A stretch of 20,496 nt of DNA. Origin: Desulfacyla sp964522045 (GTDB lineage Bacteria; Desulfobacterota; DSM-4660; Desulfatiglandales; Desulfatiglandaceae). The stretch spans positions 1 to 20,496 of the forward strand of contig CAZFSF010000041.1 in assembly GCA_964522045.1 (NCBI GenBank). The letters run 5' to 3'. The notes below the pieces were generated by a model, which saw only the letters and a program-made list of their open reading frames with translations, made no database searches and was not told the DNA's origin. This document shows, piece after piece, positions 7,544 to 15,087 of this stretch. A program made the translations under genes and the position numbers. Positions within the stretch are counted from its first letter, which is position 1. Each line of letters starts with the position of its first letter.

Positions 7544-7657
7544 GACAGTGATCATGCCGCAAAACTATACCGGGAAATAATAGAAAAAGATCCTGAAAGC
7601 GAATACGCCGGGAAGGCGCGCAAGAGGTCGGATGTGTTGAAACAGGCCAAATATTGA
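7529..7657 (+). pseudogene. Remnant of a TPR-protein gene, 3' end only
   Basis: The frame ending at the TGA 7655-7657 encodes DHAAKLYREIIEKDPESEYA followed by GKARKRSDVLKQAKY. This has the spacing of a tetratricopeptide helix pair (A...YREII...P.S.YA.KA) as at the C-terminus of many TPR or BamD-like proteins. In the same frame a TGA lies at 7526-7528, and no ATG, GTG or TTG occurs between it and the match. All three frames are stopped just upstream, so only a fragment remains. Together with the divergent promoters this fills the 386-bp gap 7320-7705; nothing else was seen there. Confidence 0.5.
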
Positions 7658-7705
7658 CCTCTCCGTCCACATCAATAATTTATGACCAGATAGGGGAGAG
7701 AAAAT

Positions 7706-8980
7706 ATGCCACCGAACAGTCGGTTTTTTGACAGGGCGCACGAGACCATGGGCCGGGAAGAACGAAGGTCCCACCTGAACCAGCGGTTTGTAGATACCTT
7801 TCTATATGCCTACCAGCATTCGAAGGCATACAAAGAGATCTTCGACTCGGCAGGCCTAAGGGTCTCAGACATCAAGGGGCTTGATGATCTGGAAAGGCTC
7901 CCCGTCATACGCATTGAGGATCTGATAGAGCGGCAGAAAAAAGACCCTCCATTCGGAGGGTTTAATACCATTGATCCTGACAATTTCAGACGGATATACG
8001 TCAATCCGGGACTTATCTACCAACCCGGGGAACAGGAATATAGAGACACCTCCTGGGCTGAGGCCCTTTGTGCAGTCGGGTTCAAGCCGGGAGATCGAAT
8101 GATCAATGCCTTTAATTATCATCTCTGGCCTTTTGCCTTCATGTTGGACGAATCGGTAAAGATGATCGGTGGAACAGTGGTTCCCACAGGCGTTGGAAAC
8201 ACGTTGATGCAGGTCAAGATCATGCAGGGGTTGAAAGTCAATGGATTCTTGGGGACCCCGAGCTTTCTGATGACTATGGTGCAACGCGCCGAGGCGATGG
8301 GTCTGGATCTGCGAAAGGACATCCTGCTGGAAAAGGCCCTTGTGAGTGCTGAGATGCTCCCTGAATCCCTCCGCACGCGACTTGAAGCCAAGCTTGGGAT
8401 GACCATCCGGCAGGGCTATGGAACGGTGTTTCTGGGTTGTATCGGATATGAATGTTCATACATGACCGGCCTCCATGTACCTTATAATATTTTGGTCGAA
8501 GTAGTGGACCCCAATACCGGCACACAGGTACAGCCGGGGGCTGTGGGAGAGATCGTTGCAACCAACTTCAATATATGCTATCCGATGATCCGTATGGCAA
8601 CCGGGGATCTTTCAGTCTTGGCTCAGGTACAGTGTCCCTGCGGTAGAACCGGGCCTATGCTGAAAAAGATCCTTGGGAGAACTAACCAGGCCACCAAGGT
8701 GAGGGGGACGTTTATCCATCCGTGGCAGGCAGATGAGGTCATGTCTAAGTATCGGGAGGCATTCAAGTACCAGGTGGTGATTACACGGGAAGTTGACAGA
8801 GACATTATGACTTTCTTAGTGGAAATGAAAGAAGTAAGCTCCAGCACGGATTTGCTTTGCGCACGGATTGAGCGTGATATAAAGGATATCCTGACCATTA
8901 AAGGCTCGGTTCAGGTCGTCCCACGGGGGACGATCCCCGACCTTCACAAAAAAATCGAAGACAAGAGGACCTGGGATTAA
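7706..8980 (+). CDS. PaaK-family (phenylacetate-CoA ligase-like) adenylate-forming enzyme with altered ATP loop
   Basis: The protein has 424 aa. Its overall plan is that of the phenylacetate-CoA ligase family: the N-terminal region FVDTFLYAYQHSKAYKEIF, LKVNGFLGTPSFL (176-188), GYGTVFLG at the place of the A5 motif, YPMIRMATGDLS (292-303, motif A7), CPCGRTGPMLKKILGR (310-325) with a CxC like that of PaaK-type proteins, IHPWQADEVM (337-346) and GTIPDLHKKIEDKR (408-421), which contains candidate A10 lysines. The usual Ser/Thr/Gly-rich ATP loop (SSGTTG) is absent; its place is taken by YVNPGLIYQPGEQEY (98-112). It presumably activates a carboxylic acid to an acyl-CoA or acyl-adenylate, but the altered loop makes that uncertain. 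GGGGAGA precedes the ATG. It is divergent from the TetR gene, a likely regulator. Confidence 0.8.
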   Translation: MPPNSRFFDRAHETMGREERRSHLNQRFVDTFLYAYQHSKAYKEIFDSAGLRVSDIKGLDDLERLPVIRIEDLIERQKKDPPFGGFNTIDPDNFRRIYVNPGLIYQPGEQEYRDTSWAEALCAVGFKPGDRMINAFNYHLWPFAFMLDESVKMIGGTVVPTGVGNTLMQVKIMQGLKVNGFLGTPSFLMTMVQRAEAMGLDLRKDILLEKALVSAEMLPESLRTRLEAKLGMTIRQGYGTVFLGCIGYECSYMTGLHVPYNILVEVVDPNTGTQVQPGAVGEIVATNFNICYPMIRMATGDLSVLAQVQCPCGRTGPMLKKILGRTNQATKVRGTFIHPWQADEVMSKYREAFKYQVVITREVDRDIMTFLVEMKEVSSSTDLLCARIERDIKDILTIKGSVQVVPRGTIPDLHKKIEDKRTWD

Positions 8981-9043
8981 TTAGTTGGTATAAGTGACTA
9001 AAGTTTACCCCGCTAAATGCAGGGCCTATTTAACTGGGGTGAG

Positions 9044-9060
9044 TCCCGCTAACGGCGGGA
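9044..9060. other. GC-rich hairpin between ligase and ACT-protein genes
   Basis: TCCCGC-TAACG-GCGGGA forms a 6-bp perfect stem with a 5-base loop. CCCGCTAA is also repeated directly at 9008-9015 and 9045-9052, and ACCCC (9007-9011) can pair with GGGGT (9036-9040). No U-run follows, so it is not a standard intrinsic terminator; it may be an mRNA structure ahead of the ACT gene. Confidence 0.45.
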
Positions 9061-9098
9061 TTAGAGTGGCAGTTGACTGACTGGTAGGAGCGGGAGGG

Positions 9099-9602
9099 AT
9101 GGGCAGAATCAAAATTGGCGGAATTATGCAGAGTGGCGGTCGCGCTCTATTGAAAATCATGTCTGTGCCGGATCATGTAAGTGTCGCAGGCACCGTATTA
9201 GGGGTTATGGGAGAGAATAGCATCAACATAGAACTCCTGGTGGAGAGCTTTGACTTAGATGACTGCGGCAATTTCTCATTGGTAATAGACCAAAAGGACC
9301 TGGACTCGGCCTTAGCCGTCTTAGATGAGATAAAACCGACAATTGACGCCAAGGCAATATCCTACACCCCGGATGTGGCTGTAATAACTGTATTTGGACC
9401 TCACCTGCGTGAGAAACCCAGCGTACATGGTGCGATGTTTTCTTCTATAGCCTCTGTAGGGATAAGTTCTCTCGTCATCTGCACTTCCATTTCAAGCATA
9501 TCTTGCGTGGTGGAGGACCAACATCTTGAAATTGCTGTCAGATCTCTTGAAGAGGCGTTCGAAACACCGTCACAGGTGAAGGAAAGGCCAAAGGATTATT
9601 GA
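9099..9602 (+). CDS. Stand-alone tandem ACT-domain protein (aspartate-kinase regulatory-domain-like)
   Basis: The protein has 167 aa. Two ACT domains are visible: about 16-85 (LLKIMSVPDHVSVAGTVLGVMGENSINIELLV...) and about 93-157 (VAVITVFGPHLREKPSVHGAMFSSIASVGISSLVICTSISSISCVVE). The second closely follows the C-terminal regulatory module of aspartokinases, in which the loop after REKP/RERPG and the GI-S-STSI strand bind the effector amino acid. No kinase domain is attached. It is probably an amino-acid-sensing protein acting in trans, perhaps on ligand binding at a dimer interface. AGGAG lies 8 bases before the ATG at 9099; an in-frame ATG at 9126 is a less supported alternative. It lies 118 bp after the PaaK-like gene and 105 bp before rmlA, with no clear operon bond to either. 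Confidence 0.8.
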   Translation: MGRIKIGGIMQSGGRALLKIMSVPDHVSVAGTVLGVMGENSINIELLVESFDLDDCGNFSLVIDQKDLDSALAVLDEIKPTIDAKAISYTPDVAVITVFGPHLREKPSVHGAMFSSIASVGISSLVICTSISSISCVVEDQHLEIAVRSLEEAFETPSQVKERPKDY

Positions 9603-9707
9603 AGGTATCCAATATCTTTTCTTAAAGGACCTCAGGTTTCTTTTTATCGCTTTAGGGATAGGTTAACCCCAAAAACATTATCTTATAAGGGTATAGGAGT
9701 TCTCATT

Positions 9708-10607
9708 ATGAAAGGAATAATTCTGGCAGGGGGATCAGGGACCCGCTTGTATCCAATAACGAGGGTCGTTAGCAAACAACTGATGCCTGTTTATGATAAG
9801 CCGATGATATACTACCCGTTGTCAGTTCTCATCTTAGCTGGCATCCGGGAAATACTCATAATTTCGACTCCTGAGGATTTGCAAAGATTCAAAGAGCTGC
9901 TAAATGATGGATCTCAGCTCGGTCTTTCATTCTCCTACGCTGAGCAGCCACGGCCGGAGGGTCTGGCCCAGGCCTTTATTATCGGGAAGAGGTTCATCGG
10001 CAATGACGGAGTGGCCCTTGTACTCGGGGACAACATATTCTACGGCCGTGGACTTTCCGAAATATTGGAGAGATGCGCCCGATCTGAGAAAGGGGGAATT
10101 ATCTTCGGTTACTTGGTCAGAGATCCTGAGCGTTACGGAGTTGTAGAGTTTTCCCCTGACGGCAGGGTCACGGGCATTGAGGAAAAGCCTGACAGGCCTA
10201 AATCAAGATATGCCGTTCCAGGACTCTACTTTTATGACAACGATGTCGTATCCATAGCGGAAAACCTCACGCCCTCGGCCCGGGGAGAGCTTGAAATTAC
10301 GGACATAAACTTGGAATACCTGCGGCGTGGCCAGCTCAGGGTGGAGATCTTCGGCCGGGGCTTTGCATGGCTCGATACCGGAACCCACGAGTCCCTCCAG
10401 CAGGCCAGTAGCTTTGTGAGGGCCATACAGGAACGGCAGGGCCTCAAGATTGCGTGTATTGAAGAGATCGCTTATCAGTGTGGCTATATCGACAGGAACC
10501 AGTTAAAGAAGCTTGCCAAAGATATGCTCAATAATGATTACGGCCAGTACTTAATGGAGATCCTTTCTGAAGACGGGAATCGCACAAATGGCACTGAAAT
10601 GTACTGA
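9708..10607 (+). CDS. rmlA: Glucose-1-phosphate thymidylyltransferase
   Basis: The protein has 299 aa, the normal length for RmlA/RfbA. It makes dTDP-glucose from dTTP and glucose-1-phosphate, the first step of dTDP-L-rhamnose and other dTDP-sugars. The nucleotide-binding loop LAGGSGTRLYPIT (6-18) is complete, followed by KQLMPVYDKPMIYYPLS (24-39), EQPRPEGLAQAF (79-90), LGDNIFYG with metal ligand D108, EEKPDRPKS and the second metal region WLDTGTHESL. TAGGAG precedes the ATG. The 3' end overlaps rmlC by 20 bp. rmlB and rmlD are not adjacent in this window. Confidence 0.96.
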   Translation: MKGIILAGGSGTRLYPITRVVSKQLMPVYDKPMIYYPLSVLILAGIREILIISTPEDLQRFKELLNDGSQLGLSFSYAEQPRPEGLAQAFIIGKRFIGNDGVALVLGDNIFYGRGLSEILERCARSEKGGIIFGYLVRDPERYGVVEFSPDGRVTGIEEKPDRPKSRYAVPGLYFYDNDVVSIAENLTPSARGELEITDINLEYLRRGQLRVEIFGRGFAWLDTGTHESLQQASSFVRAIQERQGLKIACIEEIAYQCGYIDRNQLKKLAKDMLNNDYGQYLMEILSEDGNRTNGTEMY

Positions 10608-11178
10608 AAAGTCCCTCCCGAGTGTCTTCCTGATCGAGCCGATGGTGTTCGGGGATGATCGAGGCTTTTTCCTGGAGACCTACCATTGGGAAAAATACCT
10701 TGCAATCGGGATGAATAAGCCCTTTGTCCAGGACAACCACTCCCATTCATGCCGGGGTACCCTGCGCGGGCTTCACTATCAACTCAAGCATCCTCAAGGG
10801 AAACTGGTATACGTAATAAGGGGAGAGGTCTTTGATGTTGCAGTGGATATACGCAGCGGATCATCTACCTTCGGCCAATGGACAGGGACCATTCTTTCGG
10901 AAAAAAATAAGCATCAGCTATTCATTCCTGAGGGCTTTGCCCATGGGTTATGCGTCATAAGCGAAACAGCAGATGTGGTGTATAAGTGTACCGATCTTTA
11001 TGCCCCAGGTGATGAGTATGGGATATTATGGTCAGACCCAGCGATAGGTATCGACTGGCCGGTTCAACACCCGATCCTCTCCGAAAAAGATGCTGAAAGC
11101 CCGCGACTGATGGATGTCCCTGCAGAGTTACTTCCAAAATTTTACCCGAAAGCCTGTACAACAAATGAAGGCCCATAA
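10588..11178 (+). CDS. rmlC: dTDP-4-dehydrorhamnose 3,5-epimerase
   Basis: The protein has 196 aa with a cupin (jelly-roll) fold. It epimerises C3 and C5 of dTDP-4-keto-6-deoxyglucose on the way to dTDP-L-rhamnose. Seen motifs are DDRGFFLETY (23-32), QDNHSHSCRGTLRGLHYQ with catalytic H63, K72 in PQGKLVYV, IPEGFAHGL (113-121) and catalytic Y132 in DVVYKCTDLY. The start lies 20 bp inside the end of rmlA in another frame, so the pair is translationally coupled. The next gene downstream runs the other way, which closes this two-gene unit. The extra C-terminal segment after LPKFYP is short and unremarkable. Confidence 0.96.
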   Translation: MALKCTEKSLPSVFLIEPMVFGDDRGFFLETYHWEKYLAIGMNKPFVQDNHSHSCRGTLRGLHYQLKHPQGKLVYVIRGEVFDVAVDIRSGSSTFGQWTGTILSEKNKHQLFIPEGFAHGLCVISETADVVYKCTDLYAPGDEYGILWSDPAIGIDWPVQHPILSEKDAESPRLMDVPAELLPKFYPKACTTNEGP

Positions 11179-11207
11179 ATCGCTGACAGATCTACAGGCC
11201 TTCCTGT
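11167..11207. terminator. Inverted repeats between convergent rmlC and HU genes
   Basis: GAAGGCC (11167-11173) and GGCCTTC (11197-11203) form a perfect 7-bp stem with a 23-base loop that includes the rmlC stop codon. Inside it, ACAGG-CCTT-CCTGT (11194-11207) forms a tighter competing hairpin. Only a short TTTC follows, so any terminator activity would be weak. Confidence 0.35.
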
Positions 11208-11240
11208 TTCCTCAAGAATTTCAGGGAAAGTATTAGCTAC

Positions 11241-11615
11241 TCAGCCGACCATCTCCTTTACTTTCTTTAATGCACTGATCTTAACGGCCCGACGAGCAGG
11301 CTTGGCTTTAAAGACTGTCTCTTCTCCGGTAAAAGGGTTAATCCCCTTACGTGCTTTGGTTGCAGGTTTGCGCTTCACTTCGATCTTTAAGAGCCCTGGA
11401 AAAACGAGTTTACCGGGGCTACGCTTCTTGATATGACGCTCGATGAGGATAGCAAATTCGTCAAATACTGACGAGACCTGCTTCTTGGTTAGTTCGGTGT
11501 TCCCTGCAATTTCATTCAATATCTCGGTTTTAGTCATCGGTTTCTTAACTGCTGGCATCTTCCTCGTAGTTGTCTTCTTATCTGTCACCTTTTTCCCGCT
11601 TTTTTTGGCCGCCAT
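11241..11615 (-). CDS. HU/IHF-family DNA-binding protein with lysine-rich N-terminal tail
   Basis: The protein has 124 aa against about 90 for ordinary HU. Residues 1-27 are a basic, low-complexity tail (lysine, threonine, alanine). The HU fold follows: MTKTEILNEIAGNTELTKKQVSSVFDEF (27-54), KLVFPGLLKIEVKRKPATKARKG (69-91), and the DNA-intercalating arm tip GINPFTGEE (91-99) with the conserved proline P94, ending in FKAKPARRAVKISALKKVKEM. It bends and compacts DNA. The tail resembles the basic extensions of HU-like proteins that add non-specific DNA contacts. AAGGAG lies six bases before the ATG. Its own promoter is seen at 11730-11756. It is convergent with rmlC. Confidence 0.92.
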   Translation of the reverse strand: MAAKKSGKKVTDKKTTTRKMPAVKKPMTKTEILNEIAGNTELTKKQVSSVFDEFAILIERHIKKRSPGKLVFPGLLKIEVKRKPATKARKGINPFTGEETVFKAKPARRAVKISALKKVKEMVG

Positions 11616-11729
11616 AGAATTCTCCTTTCTCTGAAGATTGAAGTTTGTGTGTTCCCTGCTGACTACCTAAACATCTCAGAAGGCTCAAAAACCCAGACAC
11701 AATAATAACCATGCTCAATATCATGTATT

Positions 11730-11756
11730 ATTATAGTGCTTTCCTCGCGTTGTCAA
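11730..11756 (-). promoter_or_regulatory. Probable sigma-70 promoter for the HU gene
   Basis: On the minus strand TTGACA (11756-11751) and TATAAT (11735-11730) are both perfect but only 15 bases apart; AATAAT three bases further on would give an 18-base spacer. A second TTGACA lies at 11769-11764. The predicted leader is about 110 nt. This suggests HU is transcribed separately from the aminotransferase gene just upstream. Confidence 0.55.
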
Positions 11757-11774
11757 CCAAATTTGTCAAAAGCT

Positions 11775-12959
11775 TCACCTAATCCACCTCTTGAGCCGTT
11801 TGATTGCCTCGTCTAAGGTCTCATCTCTCTTGCAGAAGCAAAACCTCACAAGCTCCCTTCCCCGGTTTCGGTTGTCCCAGAAGCATGAGCATGGGATGGC
11901 CGCAACCCCCGCCTTTTCGGGAAGCATAAGGCAAAAGGCCACATCATCGTCAAACCCGAGGCTCGTAATGTCAATTAGAAGGTAATAGGTTCCCTCCGGC
12001 GGATAGACCTTAAATCCCATATCATGAAGCGCTTCGGAGAGTCGGTCTCGCCTCCTTACATAGTCGGCTAAGAGTCCGGTATAGTAGCTGTCCGGAAAAT
12101 CCATGGCAAGGGCCATAGCCTCCTGCAATGCCGACTGTCCACAGAAGGTAATGAATTGGTGGCTCATTCGCACTGCACGGGAAAGCTCAGGGGCCGCGAT
12201 CACATAGCCCACCTTCCATCCGGTCATGGAAAAGGTCTTGGCCGTAGAGGAGATCACAAGGGCGCGGTCTCTGAGTTCGGGTATGTCCAACAATGTTACA
12301 TGCTCGCGTCCGTCATAGACCAGGTGCTCGTAGACTTCATCCCCGATGGCGTAGGCATCATGTTTTACGCACAGCTCTCCAATAAACGAAAGCTCTTCCC
12401 GTGTGAAGACCTTGCAGCAGGGATTTTGAGGGTTATTGATTACGATCGCCTTTGTCTTGGGCCCGAAGGTCTTTGCCAATTCTTCCCTTGGAAGAGTAAA
12501 TTCTGGACCTTCTAAGGAAACATACCGAATCCGGGCATGGGCCATGGCAGCAACGGGCGGATAGACATCGTAGGATGGCTCTAAGAGTATTACCTCATCT
12601 CCGGGTTCCAAAATACCGAAAAAGGTGGCGCACAACCCTTCTGTTGCGCCGGAAGTGACCGTCACCTCATCGTTTGAGTCAACCTCGATCCCGTAGAACC
12701 GTTTCATCTTCCGGACCACTGCCTGGCGAAGTTCCGGGATACCGTAGGAAAGCACATATTGGTTAGGACCGCGCAAAATAGCATCCGCAGCCATGGCCCT
12801 GATTTCCCGGGGCCCGTCAAAGTCGGGAAACCCCTGGGATAGATTTACCGCACCATGGGTGTTAGCAAGGACACTCATCTCCGTGAATATTGAGGTCCCG
12901 AAAGAACGAAGGGCCTTCACTACGATCTCTCTGCCCATCTGATTTTCTCTTGTTTGCAC
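11775..12959 (-). CDS. PLP-dependent class I/II aminotransferase
   Basis: The protein has 394 aa with fold type I. It moves an amino group between an amino acid and a 2-oxo acid. NLSQGFPDFDGP (39-50), QYVLSYGIPELRQAV, VTSGATEGL (101-109), NNPQNP (175-180), GDEVYEHL (206-213), the PLP lysine K241 in SSTAKTFSMTGWKVGY and a C-terminal RFCF arginine that would hold the substrate carboxylate are all present. The sequence style is that of the methionine/kynurenine/aromatic aminotransferase branch rather than classical AspC. The start is taken as GTG 12959 with GAGAGG before it; ATG 12938 is an alternative. It begins 10 bp after the activase stop, so it is the last gene of the dehydratase operon and may feed it with a 2-oxo acid. 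Confidence 0.92.
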   Translation of the reverse strand: MQTRENQMGREIVVKALRSFGTSIFTEMSVLANTHGAVNLSQGFPDFDGPREIRAMAADAILRGPNQYVLSYGIPELRQAVVRKMKRFYGIEVDSNDEVTVTSGATEGLCATFFGILEPGDEVILLEPSYDVYPPVAAMAHARIRYVSLEGPEFTLPREELAKTFGPKTKAIVINNPQNPCCKVFTREELSFIGELCVKHDAYAIGDEVYEHLVYDGREHVTLLDIPELRDRALVISSTAKTFSMTGWKVGYVIAAPELSRAVRMSHQFITFCGQSALQEAMALAMDFPDSYYTGLLADYVRRRDRLSEALHDMGFKVYPPEGTYYLLIDITSLGFDDDVAFCLMLPEKAGVAAIPCSCFWDNRNRGRELVRFCFCKRDETLDEAIKRLKRWIR

Positions 12960-12969
12960 TGAAAGCCTC

Positions 12970-13767
12970 TCAGGATGATCTAAGGAAGTTCTTCTTAGCG
13001 AGAAGCGCTGCCCCTAAGGCGCCAATGATCTGCGGTTCGGTATGAACATGTATCGGTTGCCCGAGCCTTTCTTCAATAAGGCCGACTACACCGCTGTTCT
13101 TGGCTACTCCACCGCTCATGGTTACGGCGCCATGAACTCCGATCGCCTTTACCATGCTCCATACCCTGTTTACTATGGCCCGGTGCAGCCCACGGATGAT
13201 TTCATTTTTGGGGTGGTTTTGTGCCACAAGAGACACTACCTCGCTTTCTGCGAAAACAGTGCAGACACTGCTGATGCTGACTTCTCCGCCAGCCTTTAAG
13301 GAGAGAGGGCCCATCTCATTGAGAGAGACTTGAAGTTTGTCTGCCATCACCTCCAAGAAGCGGCCCGTGCCTGCGGCGCACTTGTCGTTCATGGTGAAAT
13401 CAAGGACCTTTCCTCCATCTCCAACACGGATTACTTTAGAATCCTGTCCCCCGATGTCGATCACTGTTCCGGTATCGGGAAACAGGTGGTATGCCCCTAA
13501 GGCATGGCATGAAATCTCGGTCACTCTTTTGTCGACAAAAGGTATAGAGACGCGGCCATAACCGGTCGCCACGATACCCTTGACCTGGTCCTGGGTGACC
13601 CCCGATTCGGTCAAGGCCTTTCTTAGGGACTCTGAAGCCGCATCAATGCTGTTGGCCCCTGTCTGGATAATGGAGTAACCGAGCGGCTCGCCCGTGATAT
13701 TTAGAATCATCGCCTCTGTACTGAGGGAGCCCACATCGATTCCTGCAAAATAATCTTGGCTGCTCAT
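12970..13767 (-). CDS. ATP-dependent activase of 2-hydroxyacyl-CoA dehydratase/benzoyl-CoA reductase type
   Basis: The protein has 265 aa and belongs to the ASKHA superfamily. A homodimer holds one [4Fe-4S] cluster and couples ATP hydrolysis to injecting a low-potential electron into the partner dehydratase. FAGIDVGSLSTEAMIL (7-22) and VIDIGGQDSKVIRV (102-115) are phosphate-binding motifs, NDKCAAGTGRFLE (C130) and SSVCTVFAESEVVSL (C169) carry the two cluster cysteines contributed by each subunit, and MSGGVAKNSGVV is the adenosine motif. Length equals HgdC-type activators. GGAAG precedes the ATG; a single base separates it from the stop of the upstream subunit gene, showing operon structure. 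Confidence 0.95.
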   Translation of the reverse strand: MSSQDYFAGIDVGSLSTEAMILNITGEPLGYSIIQTGANSIDAASESLRKALTESGVTQDQVKGIVATGYGRVSIPFVDKRVTEISCHALGAYHLFPDTGTVIDIGGQDSKVIRVGDGGKVLDFTMNDKCAAGTGRFLEVMADKLQVSLNEMGPLSLKAGGEVSISSVCTVFAESEVVSLVAQNHPKNEIIRGLHRAIVNRVWSMVKAIGVHGAVTMSGGVAKNSGVVGLIEERLGQPIHVHTEPQIIGALGAALLAKKNFLRSS

Positions 13768-13768
13768 G

Positions 13769-15082
13769 TCAGTCTTCCATGCCCTCGAAAAAGGCCTCTA
13801 AGCGTGTGCGTGTCTGTTCCTCTGAATAGGCCCTGAAATCGGTAATGTCGGCATCGATTATCACCGAAGGCACTCTTAGGCGATCCATTAAGAGACGTTT
13901 GAGGTCGTACTGTCCGACAGAATAGGGTTTGCAGCTCTTGGCAGAATGGATGACCAGACCGTCCACCCTGTACTCTTTTATAAGCCGTTCCATGAGACGC
14001 AGCCGGTGGTTAAGATTGTTGTTCAGCACGACTAAGCTATAGGTTCTCGCTATTGACTCGAAGGGCTTGTCTGCATCCATGTGAGAGATCGTCTCGGCCC
14101 AGGCGTTGGTGTATGTGGCAGTAACAAAGTTCATCCCGTGTTCGGCGAACAGGTTTGAGAAGTCACGAACCTTGTACCAGATGGCTATGTTGTCCCACAT
14201 CAGCCTCTTGCGCTCATTCTTGATGGCACCGATGCCAAGGTCTATCCTTTCCCTCAGTTCTTCCAAAAGGGTTTGATAATAATCGAGGGCTACAGGGAGG
14301 CCCCTGAGGGAAACTATGGGCGCTAAATGAATAAAGGCATCGAAAATGGTCATAGGGGCCGGTTCTGTCTTCATAGTGGCAAGCACCTCGCCCCAGGCAA
14401 AGGAGGAATCACGTGCGATACGAATGATCTCCTCAAATCGCTCGTTGTTGAAGCGTTTTCCTGATATCTCCTCCAATACTGGAATCATCTCTTCTAACTG
14501 GCTTACCATATAGGTAACATCATTATCGCTAATCTCTTCGAAATTATAAGGGGTATCGAAAAGCAAAAGAGGAATCTTCAATTGATGGGCGAGGACCCTA
14601 TACCAGTAGGCCACGGTCTGGCAAATATTGTTCGAAGCAAACAGGAGGTCCGGCTTGGGCAGTTTCCCCACCGGGGTCTTCCCAGACAGAAAATGACCTA
14701 AGTCGATGCGGGCATAGGAGCAAAGATCCTGGTGATAGCCGTGCTCCTCTGCCACTGAGCAAAGCTCGGGGCCAAGCCTCTGGGCCCCACACAAAGCGCC
14801 ATGGTTTTCAGGGTATATGGTGTAGAAGTCAAACGGCCTCAGGAGTTCCACGGGCGCTCCGCTGGTCACCCAGGCTACAGGCCTTGCCCCTTCCGCATAC
14901 CGGGAGAGAAAATAGTGTCTGGTCATGATTTCTTTCAGCCTTGCCGCAGATTTGAGTTGGGGGCCGAAATAGGGCTTAGGGCTACTGCGGCGCTTCTTCT
15001 TGCCTGCCTTGGCAAGACCCATTACAACGGGTGCACCGATATCTTTCATAAAATTGTAACGAATGCTCTTGGTCAGTGACAT
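13769..15082 (-). CDS. 2-hydroxyacyl-CoA dehydratase family subunit (larger subunit)
   Basis: The protein has 437 aa and belongs to the HgdA/HgdB-BcrB/BcrC family of [4Fe-4S] subunits that use an activase-supplied electron for difficult reductive dehydration or ring reduction. Motifs: PVAWVTSGAPVELLRPFDFYTIYPENHGALCGA (68-100), DLCSYARIDLG with C121, FASNNICQT with C154, and near the end HSAKSCKPYSVGQYD, whose cysteine is the likely third cluster ligand. A basic N-terminal stretch (KAGKKKRRSSPK, 25-36) is unusual. It lies 5 bp after the smaller subunit gene and 1 bp before the activase. The substrate cannot be assigned; 2-hydroxyacyl-CoA from an amino acid, an aromatic acyl-CoA or a double-cubane type protein are all possible. 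Confidence 0.9.
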   Translation of the reverse strand: MSLTKSIRYNFMKDIGAPVVMGLAKAGKKKRRSSPKPYFGPQLKSAARLKEIMTRHYFLSRYAEGARPVAWVTSGAPVELLRPFDFYTIYPENHGALCGAQRLGPELCSVAEEHGYHQDLCSYARIDLGHFLSGKTPVGKLPKPDLLFASNNICQTVAYWYRVLAHQLKIPLLLFDTPYNFEEISDNDVTYMVSQLEEMIPVLEEISGKRFNNERFEEIIRIARDSSFAWGEVLATMKTEPAPMTIFDAFIHLAPIVSLRGLPVALDYYQTLLEELRERIDLGIGAIKNERKRLMWDNIAIWYKVRDFSNLFAEHGMNFVTATYTNAWAETISHMDADKPFESIARTYSLVVLNNNLNHRLRLMERLIKEYRVDGLVIHSAKSCKPYSVGQYDLKRLLMDRLRVPSVIIDADITDFRAYSEEQTRTRLEAFFEGMED

Positions 15083-15087
15083 ATCAT

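Noticed and set aside
9044..9060. Rho-independent terminator after the PaaK-like gene
   Set aside because: The stem is good but no T-run follows on either strand.
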